From Alternaria dauci (taxonomy: Eukaryota > Ascomycota > Dothideomycetes > Pleosporales > Pleosporaceae), in contig NC_091275.1 in the NCBI RefSeq assembly GCF_042100115.1, positions 2,914,001 to 2,978,000 on the forward strand: a DNA stretch of 64,000 nucleotides, read 5' to 3'. A program made the translations under genes and the position numbers. Below are positions 36,715 to 45,337 of this stretch, piece after piece (positions within the stretch are counted from its first letter, which is position 1; every line of letters begins with the position of its first letter). The notes beneath the pieces were generated by a model. It had not been told where the DNA came from, ran no database searches, and worked only from the letters and a program-made list of their open reading frames with translations.

Positions 36715-39540
36715 TTAGCTTTAGCCTTTATAGACTTTTTTTATTATTATAGTATATTTAGAGACTTTTTTTAAGATAAAGCGCTAACTAGGTAACTATA
36801 AGCTTATATAAGCCTACGTTTAGTACTACTAGTACGTACGTAGTATATTATAAATACTAAATACTAAAGATATATAATAGTATTATACGCTTACTAGAGA
36901 TAAGATAATTTATAGTAACCTTCTAACTTATATACTATCCTTTACTATTTCTATACTTTATAGCTACTCCTACTCTTACCCCTACTATATCCCTTCCTTA
37001 TAATATCTATATTACTACTAACTATAACCTCCTTTTACTACCCCTATAGTTATAGTTATAGCCTTATTTAAATATAGCTATCTATAATACTATTACTACT
37101 AGATAATTAACTTTAGCTAGAGGAATACTAGTAGTATAGTTATTTATACTTTATTTTACTCTCCCTATAGTATACGTTTAAACTCCCTCTCTATAATACC
37201 TAGATCGCTCTCCTTAACTACCTTATTAACGTCTAGTATTTATTAGTACAGCTACTCCTTAGTCTCTTTACTAATACCTAAAGCTACTATAGCTAAGTAG
37301 CTATACCTAATAAGCTTAATAAGGTAATATATATTAGTATATATAATAAATATTAACTTAAACCCCTTCCTCCTTAGCTTTGGCCTTTATAGATTTTTTT
37401 TATTATTATAGTATATTTAGAGACTTTTTTTAAGATAAAGCGCTAACTAGGTAACTATAGGCTTATATAAGTCTATATTTAGTACTACTAGTACGTACGT
37501 AGTGTATTATAAATGCTAGACACTAAAGATATGTAATAGTATTATACGCCTACTAGAGATAAGATGTAACCTTCTAACTTATATACTATCCTTTACTATT
37601 TCTACCCTCTATAGCTACTCCTACTCCCGCCCCTACTATATCCCTTCCTTATAATACTTATATTACTACTAACTATAACCTATAAGTTAAATAACTATAT
37701 AGCTAGTATACTAAGCGTAGCTAATATACTTTAGAGCCTTTTACTATCCCTATAGTTATAGTTATAGCCTTATTTAAATATAGCTATCTATAATACTATT
37801 ACTACTAGATAATTAACTTTAGCTAGAGGAATACTAGTAGTATAGTTATCTACGCCTTATTTTACTCTCCTTATAGTATACGTTTAAACTCCCTCTCTAT
37901 AACTCCTAGATCTCTCTCCTTAACTACCTTATTAACGTCTAGGATTTATTAGTATAGCTACTCCTTAGTCTCTTTACTAACGCCTAAAGCTACTATAGCT
38001 AAGTAGCTATACTAAATAAGCTTAATAAAGTAACGTATATTAGTATATATAATAAATATTAACTTAAACCTCTTCCTACTTAGCTTTAGCCTTTATAGAC
38101 TTTTTTTATTATTATAGTACATTTAGAGACTTTTTTTAAGATAAAGCGCTAACTAGGTAACTATAGGCTTATATAAGCTTATATTTAGTACTACTAGTAC
38201 GTACGTAGTATATTATAAATACTAGATACTAAAGATATATAATAGTATTATATACTTACTAGAGATAAGACGTAACCTTCTAACTTATACGCTATCCTTC
38301 GCTATTTCCACCCTCTATAGCTGCCCTCTATAGCTGCCCTCTATAGCTACTCCTACTCTTACCCCTACTATATCCCTTCCTTATAATATCTATATTACTA
38401 CTAACTATAACTTATAAGGTAAATAACTATATAGCTAGGATACTAAGCGTAGCTAATGTACTTTAGAGCCTTTTACTACCCCTATAGCTATAGTTATAGC
38501 CTTATTTAAATATAGCTATCTATAATACTATTACTACTAGATAATTAACTTTAGCTAGAGGAATACTAGTAGTATAGTTATCGACGCCTTATTTCGCTCT
38601 CCTTATAGTATACGTTTAAACTCCCTCTCTATAATACTTAAATCCCTCTCCGTAACTACCTTATTAACGTCTAGGATTTATTAGTATAGCTACTCCTTAG
38701 TCTCTTTACTAACACCTAAGGCTATAATAGCTAAGTAGCTATACCTAATAAGCTTAATAAGGTAACGCGTATTAGTATATATAATAAATATTAACTTAAA
38801 CCCCTTCCTCCTTAGGATTATTATTATAGTCTCCTCTACCCTCTCCTCTATTATAATAAAGCTAACCCTAGTCTCTTTTATAAGGTCCTTATTAGGTTTA
38901 GTATAGTAAAAGTACTAAAGGACCTTAGGTTTACGCTCCTCTAACTCTTAGAAGACTTTTAGGGGTAGCTTACTAATATATATAATACTTAGATCTTTTA
39001 TATTACTAAATAGTATAAGTAGGACCTCCCCTACTAGGGTATAATTATTCTTATAGTATAATATATTAAGGATTACTACAGTATTTATATATAAGTTAGT
39101 TATATATAAGGTAGTTATATATAGTATAAAATAATTATATATAGTATTAAAGCTTATAAGTTAGTATTCGTATAAAGGTTAGAAGTAGCTTAGTTTTTAT
39201 ATAACCTCCTCTTAGTTATAGTAAATATACTATATCCTCTCTCCCCTTTATAATATATTATAATTATATTACTAGCTAATAGCTAGTAATCCCTATTAGG
39301 CCTACTAAGGTTTAATAGGTATCTTTTTAGTTACCTTTAGTAAATTTATTTAACTTTAGTTTTTATATATAGACGTTAGAGCTTTACCCCTATAAAACAC
39401 TAATTAGTCCTGTGTTCGAACCGCGTTATTACTTTATCTTTTTTATCGACTTTTGCGACTAAGAAGCAGAGGGATAGCTGCTTTTCATTTTTTTGAAGTT
39501 ATATTTTAATGATACCCCTATACTTGCAGAAAACAAAAAA
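36715..39540 (-). mobile_element. T1 repeat multimer: three tandem tail units plus one head, inverted
   Basis: The T1 tail (TTTATAGACTTTTTTTATTA, then a GATAAAGCGCTAACTAGG segment) begins at about 36,721, 37,381 and 38,083. This gives two periods of about 660 and 700 bp and three tandem units ending near 38,815. After 340 bp of linker, the T1 head runs from about 39,160 to 39,540 and ends in CTTGCAGAAAACAAAAAATT. Order and orientation fit one inverted T1 element whose tail has multiplied. The last 120 bp of the head (from about 39,418) are hardly RIP-mutated, unlike the rest. Confidence 0.7.
39384..39440 (+). other. tRNA-like / pol III box in the least-mutated T1 head
   Basis: GTTAGAGCTTTACC followed 30 nt later by GTGTTCGAACC, the spacing and order of tRNA A and B boxes. 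The B box fits GWTCRANNC perfectly. The other T1 copies carry RIP-altered versions (at about 24,150-24,215, 41,800-41,870 and 59,220-59,290, all on the minus strand). A full cloverleaf does not fold convincingly by eye, so this is a tRNA-derived motif at best, not a tRNA gene. Confidence 0.35.
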
Positions 39541-39755
39541 TTAAAGCTTTATCTTATAGACCTTAGAGGTAGCTATATTAAAGTACTTATTTTTAGACTT
39601 TTTTTAAAAAAAAAGCTTATATTATAGAAATATAAAAAAGTTAAATTCTAGATTTATAGACTATATATCTCTATAACTCTAGTATTAGAAGTTTTTTAAA
39701 ATATTAAGTATTAGAGAAGTTATACCTACTTTAATATTAGAGATTTATATGTAAA

Positions 39756-39789
39756 AAGTGGCTCGTCACGCGAAGTGGCTCGTCACGCG
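39756..39789. repeat. 17-bp tandem duplication at the left edge of the normal-composition island
   Basis: AAGTGGCTCGTCACGCG occurs twice in direct succession (39,756-39,772 and 39,773-39,789). It marks the sharp switch from AT-rich DNA to the GC-balanced island. Confidence 0.8.
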
Positions 39790-40060
39790 CACAGGCACTA
39801 TACCGCTTTTGAAAAGGTGGTCTAAGCTATGTCTGCGAAGTCCTTTTGTATATTGCTTCGCTCGTAAGCTCGCTTCGCAACAAGGAAGGCAGAGGCCTGC
39901 CAAGAGAGCGCTGAGACCAGACAGTAGCTATTTCGGTAATACGTCGGTAGTATTCAAGACACCCCTATTAGCAAAAACTTTTGAAGGCCACCTCCGTACA
40001 ATGTCATGTAATTGGCACATACTGATAAGCTGATCAATTAGTATCAGGCATAGAGTAATT

Positions 40061-40301
40061 AATCAATCAGTTGTGATGGGCTAGGCCCAGGGTAGGATCA
40101 TCGGTGGTACCTCGGTGGTGCTACCTCACGTTACGGGCCGCGGCGGCGGCCTTGAGTATCAACTACGCAAGACGACACGCAGCTTTGTCGTCTTGTGCCA
40201 GCCTTTTGGCTAGGCGGTCGGCCTGTGTAGTTGCATGCAAGGCCTGGTAGGCCCGCCCGTTACATCAGTATCGGTATGGGCCTTATCAATCAGTACTGAT
40301 T
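40061..40301. repeat. Foldback (MITE-like) inverted-repeat element
   Basis: About 240 bp that folds back on itself. Inner arms 40,148-40,166 (GGCCTTGAGTATCAACTAC) and 40,227-40,244 pair with few mismatches. Inside them a perfect 9-bp hairpin (40,169-40,177 with 40,186-40,194, AAGACGACA/TGTCGTCTT) closes an 8-nt loop. The outer parts (AATCAATCAG on the left, the palindrome AATCAGTACTGATT at 40,288-40,301 on the right) are related but less exact. No target duplication could be fixed. No coding capacity. Confidence 0.5.
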
Positions 40302-40818
40302 GTCGAGACGTCTAGCGACTCGGAAGACTTCCATGCCAAGGTCTTGGGATTGGTGCAAAGTAGAGGTCTACGGCTGTATTAACCACGGATCGACGCTAGC
40401 ATATGAACAGTTATGCAAAACATATTCAGGATGTGCACCCTTTCATGCAAAACGAAAGAGCCGACCGGATACGTCCGTGGAAATATCCACTTCATCCCCA
40501 CGAATGATCACGTCAGCGCTCCAACGAAGCCCTGCAGCCCTATTTATCGCATTACACTCGCTCTACAGCCCCCCCAATTCTGTTAACATAGATCATATCC
40601 TGGATCTTGTCGTCGTAATCTTCTTGTTTCTACCTCCTTGGAAAAGGAATCTGCCTTTTCAGTGGGCTTACTAGCCCACCACTTAATGCAGGTACCAAGT
40701 CGTCGGCCCTACAGCCGGTTAGACTTCGGTTCGCGGCTCTAAATCTTATGTTCGGTGAAACACGATATTAAGAGCAAAGCTACAGCGTCCGTTAATCTCC
40801 GACAATGCCGAGTAGGAG

Positions 40819-40825
40819 TATATAA
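40819..40825 (+). promoter_or_regulatory. TATA box of the small secreted protein gene
   Basis: TATATAA lies 60 bp before the ATG at 40,885, within GC-balanced sequence, so it is not merely a product of AT-rich DNA. Confidence 0.55.
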
Positions 40826-40884
40826 GTTACTCATTATATCACATTGCTATTAAAGTATTGTGCCTTATTACATCAGACCTTAAC

Positions 40885-41362
40885 ATGAAGGCCTCAATTG
40901 TTATTATCTGCCTCGCCACATCTGTTTCTGCGCAATGGTGCAACTATGGTTGGGGTAGACCAAGTAACGGAGGATGTAACAGCCAAAGGGTATTTTAAAT
41001 GATCTTATAAATTAAGACTTTAGCTAACGCTTAGACTGTAGCCTAATACTTACTGCGTAGGTCTTACTGGATAAAATACGCGCTCATTCCTGTTAATAGC
41101 AACCAGTGCAACAACCAAAATCAGCAATCTAATACCTTCCCAGTCTGGCGAGACTGTCGGGCGCTTCAAGATCTTAACCATCAAGGATCTTTAACCCAGT
41201 ACATCAGGCCGAGTTGTGGAGCAACAGGGGTATGTCTATTCGTTTCAATAAAATCGTTATACATGAAATATTACTAATTGTCATTTTTCACTAGACAATC
41301 TATTGCGTAAGTAAGCTAGTGCGCTATAATAAAAACTCATTGACTAAGTTTTTTAGTGTTAA
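40885..41362 (+). CDS. Candidate small secreted cysteine-rich protein (effector-like) in AT isochore
   Basis: Proposed exons 40,885-40,989, 41,107-41,229, 41,295-41,306 and 41,357-41,362, about 81 residues, all introns phase 0. Exon 1 gives a clear signal peptide (MKASIVIICLATSVSA, then QWCNYGW). The later exons give CNNQNQQ, FPVWRDC, RPSCGATG and TIYC. Seven cysteines would remain in the mature protein (19, 31, 36, 52, 72, 80, 81). Intron 2 (41,230-41,294) has GTATGT, an ACTAAT branch and CACTAG. Intron 3 (41,307-41,356) has GTAAGT, GACTAAG and a T-rich TAG acceptor. Intron 1 (40,990-41,106) is the weak point: an earlier acceptor at 41,034 would run into a stop, and a frame reading NTYCVG is left inside it. 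If intron 3 is retained, the frame runs on to 41,384. No homologue is recognised. The gene may be intact with an unusual intron or lightly damaged by RIP. Confidence 0.5.
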
Positions 41363-41384
41363 ACGGATTAAGGGGGTAGTGTAA

Positions 41385-41667
41385 CGTATAGGATACAGCT
41401 TAGCTAAAAGGGCGCTTATATCCCAACATAATTACTTCTTATATTAGCGCTATAGTAGAGGGATTTACTCTTAACCTACGTAGTACGCGCACGAAGACTA
41501 CTAAGACTTATGGCTATTACTTCCCCTACTATAAGATATAGATATAGGGCTATATACTACTATTCTATAAAGGTCTACCTTAGTAGTCCTAAGATTTAGT
41601 TCCTAGGAATAAGCAAGCGCGATAGACGGTGTTAGTGTAATAGTATAATTAGAAGATTAATGTAGTG
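41385..41667. other. Right flank of the island, partly RIP-mutated
   Basis: Composition falls gradually from the gene's 3' end into AT-rich DNA. No gene or repeat is recognisable before the T1 target duplication. Confidence 0.55.
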
Positions 41668-41681
41668 TTATTAGGGTTATA

Positions 41682-44106
41682 ATTTTTTGTTTTCTGCAAG
41701 TGGGGGGGTATTATTAAAATAAAACTTTAAAAAAGTGAAAAGTAGCTATCCCTCTACTTATTAGTCACAAAAGTTAATAAAAAAAGATAAAGTAATAACG
41801 CGATTTAAACGCTAGACTAATTAGTATTTTAGGGTAGTAAAGCTCTAACGTCTATACGCGAAAACTAAAGTTAAAAAAATTTACTGAAGGTAACTAAAAA
41901 GATACCTATTAAACCTTAGTAGGCCTAATAGGGATTGCTAGTATTAGCTAGTAATATAATTATAATATATTATAAAGGGAGGAAGATATAGTATCTTTAC
42001 TATAATTAAGCTTACCTAGAATTTTATATATTTCTATAAAAGCCTAGCTACTTCTAACCTTTATACTAATACTAACTTTAAGTATCCTACTATATATAAT
42101 TAAATTATACTATATAAGATTAAATCGCACTATATATAATTAAATTATACTCAATATAAATATATATATTTCGTCTTTATCCTTATCTAGGAGGTCTTCT
42201 AGCCTAGCCTAAAAACCCTAGCTAGATAGGTACTAATTAATATATCTATAAGTATATAATATACCTACCCTATATATACTTAGGAGCTACCTAGAGTAGT
42301 CCTTAATAAGTTAGATAAGTAATTACCTAAGTTCTACTACCTCTTATAGACTAAGATAGTAGATAATATTAATATTATTAATACCTCTAATATTAGTAAT
42401 ATTAAAGTAGAGGAAATAGTAAAAAAGAGTAGAATATAAATACTAAAGGATATAGAGGAGGTTATCTATAAGGCCTAGATTTATAATACTAGTAGTAGTA
42501 AAGTCCTTATAGTTAACTATCTTACTATCTTAGTATTAGGAAAGGGATTAAGCTAAGAGACTAAGACCTAGCTATAATAGGAAATAAGTAATATTAGGAA
42601 GGTAATTAATAATTAATATCTTAGGCTTAAGGAGAGGGAATTTAAATAAATACTATAGGGATAAGAGAATAAGGCGTAGATAGTATTAGTACTAATATTC
42701 CTCTAACTAAAGCTAATTATTAGATAGTAGTAGCTATACTATAGGTAGCTAGTTAGTTATTCTTAAGAGGGGGTAAAGGTAGTAGTAGTAGAAGTAGTAG
42801 TAGTAGAGGTAATAGTAGTAAAGGTAATAGTAGTAAATATAGTAGTAGTAGTTATATAAGGTAACTATAAAGGTTATAAAGAGTAGAAATAGTAAAGGAT
42901 AGTAGAGGATAGTAGAGGATAGTAGGGGATAGTATATAAGTTAGAAGGTTATATCTTATTTCTAGTAAGTATATAACTACTATAAAGACTCTAAGTTAGC
43001 TATATATACTAATAGAAGCCTTAGTATTAAAATAATATATCTTTAGTATCTAGTGTTTATAATATACTACGTATATACTAGTAGTACTAAATATAGGCTT
43101 ATATAAGCCTATAGTTACTTAGTTAGTACTTTATCTTAAAAAAAGTCTCTAAATATACTATAGTAATAAAAAAAGGTTAAAAAGGCTAAAGCTAAATATA
43201 AACTTATATATATAAACTTATATATATAAACCTATATATATAATATATTTCCTTTATATTATCCTTTAGGAGGTCTTCTATTATAGCCTAAAAACCCTAA
43301 CTAGATAAGTACTATTTAATCTATCTAATATATAATATACTAGCCTTATATATACTTAAGAGCTACTTAAAGTAGTCTATAATAAGTTAAATAAGTAATT
43401 ACTAGAGTTTTACTATATATTCTAAGATAGTAAAGTATTTATAAAGGATTAGATTAATACTTATATTAGTAATATTATTATAGAAGAGACTATTAAAGAA
43501 AAGAGGATATAGATATAATAGAAGGTAAAGGAACTTAGGTATAAAGCTTAGGTTAATAAGTACTATAGCTATAAGCTCTTTATATTTAACTATATCTTTC
43601 TCCTTAACTAAGAGGGCTTTAGGTAAGAGACTTAGGCCTAGCTATATAAGTAAGTAGTTAATATTAAATAAGTAATAGAAGATTAATATCTAAGCTTAAG
43701 GATAAAGAATTTAAATAGATATTATAAAGATAAAAGAATATAATATAGATAGTATTACTACTAATATTCCTTTAGTTAAAGTTAAAAGTATAGTAGTAAC
43801 CTTAGGTAATTATTCTTAAGAAGGGGTAGTAGAGGTAGTAGTAGTAGTTATAAAAGGTAGAAATAGTAGAAGATAGTAGAAGATAGTATATATATTTAAA
43901 AGTTATATCTTATCTCTAGTAGGTATATAACTTACTACTATTATATATCTTTAGTATCTAGTATTTATAATATACTATATATATACTAGTAGTACTAAAT
44001 ATAAGTATAAGCCTATAGTTACTTAGTTAGTACTTTATCTTAAAAAAGTCTCTAAATATACTATAATAATAATAAAAAAAAAGTCTATAAAGGCTAAGGC
44101 TAAAGG
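41682..44106 (+). mobile_element. T1 repeat copy (b), two-unit multimer with 14-bp target-site duplication
   Basis: A full T1 unit (41,682 to about 43,190) is followed head-to-tail by a second, more diverged unit lacking the head, ending at 44,106 in TATAAAGGCTAAGGCTAAAG. The whole is bounded by a perfect 14-bp direct repeat, TTATTAGGGTTATA, at 41,668-41,681 and 44,107-44,120. GTA-type trinucleotide runs lie at 42,775-42,850. The first unit ends in a degraded copy of the tail; the second has the better tail. The direct repeats show the dimer arrived as one insertion. Confidence 0.78.
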
Positions 44107-44120
44107 TTATTAGGGTTATA

Positions 44121-45128
44121 TAAGAATAAAGTATAATTATGAGATTAAATACTAGAGTCTTATATAAAGTTAAATATACTAAGCTATAAGGGTTTAGTAT
44201 CTAGGCTATATACTTAATAAGTATTATAGTTATCCTATAAGTCCTATATTATCCTATACGTAGTATATTATAGGACTTAGTAAGATATTATAGTATATAT
44301 ATAACTTATCCTATAAAGGCTTTCTACTAAGACTATAGGATTATATACTTACTTTAGGGTAGTATTATCTATTAGTATATAAAGGTCTACCCTTTATCTT
44401 AGTTATCTAGGGTCTTTCTCTACTACTATCCTTTATATATAGTTAGCGTCCTTTCCTCCTTAGGATTATAATACTACCCTCCCTTTCTCTTATTTATATC
44501 CTTATAAATCTAAGCTAATAGTTTCCTATAATACTACTTATTATTACACTATAGGTAATTATATAAATACTATTAGTATTTTAGCTATAGTTAATTATAA
44601 ATACTATATAAAGAATAACTTAGAGTATTAAATATTATTATTAAAGAAAGAGTATAGAAATTATTATAGAAATAGAATAAAGAGCTATATTCTAGTAGAG
44701 GTCCTTCCTCTAAACTATTTAAAGTTAGACTTAGAGCTAGCTTAGCTAGAATAATAAGAGTCTAAGGTAAATATAGTAGAGTTAACTATACTAAAAGTAC
44801 TATTAGTAGTTTATATAAAAAAAGATTAGCTATAGAAATAATAAAAGTTATTAGTACGTTATAAGTAGAAATTAATAGAGGAGTTAAGAAAGTTTATAGA
44901 TAAGGTTAAAGCTTTAGAGGCTATAAAGAGTATTAATTATAAAGTTATAGTCCTAGAAGGTAGTCTAATACTAGGGACTCTAGTATTAGATTAGGGTACC
45001 TTCTCTCTAACTTATCTTAAAGGTAATCCTACTTTTAATAACTTATTTATAAAGTGAAGTAGTACTCTTAAAGGTATAATTAGTAGTTTATAAAGTTTAT
45101 ATCTAGTTCCTATATATTTTTACTACTT
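44121..45128. other. Unresolved RIP-mutated DNA, possible gag remnant
   Basis: 1.0 kb without open frames. On the plus strand around 44,640-45,050 the conceptual translation is rich in Lys, Glu and Leu with stops at former glutamine codons, as in a retrotransposon gag, but no motif fixes the family. Confidence 0.4.
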
Positions 45129-45334
45129 AGATAGCCCCCCCTAAGCCTTAGGGATAGAGCCTATAGTATTATCTTATATTATATTACTAAGAAATTTTAA
45201 AACTAAGCCTAAACTATCTTAGTATATTTAGAAGTCTCTTTTTACTTAAAATACCTCTTTATCTATCCCTTATATTATACTATACTACCTTAATATCCCT
45301 ACTATTATAATTACTACTAATACTACCTAGTTAG
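45129..45334. repeat. 200-bp direct repeat, copy 1
   Basis: Begins CCCCCCTAAGCCTTAGGG and ends in ACTAATACTACCTAG. Copy 2 lies at 45,922-46,120 in the same orientation, and an inverted copy at about 61,230-61,425. Copies 1 and 2 flank a 580-bp inverted T1 tail unit. Confidence 0.7.
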
Positions 45335-45337
45335 TCT

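Noticed and set aside
39758..40033. 91-codon frame at the left of the island
   Set aside because: No domain, no signal peptide, starts inside the 17-bp duplication; no supporting splice or promoter signals.
40300..40674. 124-codon frame in the island
   Set aside because: Begins at the end of the foldback element and has no recognisable domain; chance open frame in GC-balanced DNA is likely. A transcript would change this.
41668..44120. Telomere-like TTAGGG in the T1 target duplication
   Set aside because: Only a single TTAGGGTTA within a 14-bp duplication; there is no TTAGGG array, so it is not a telomere or an interstitial telomeric tract.
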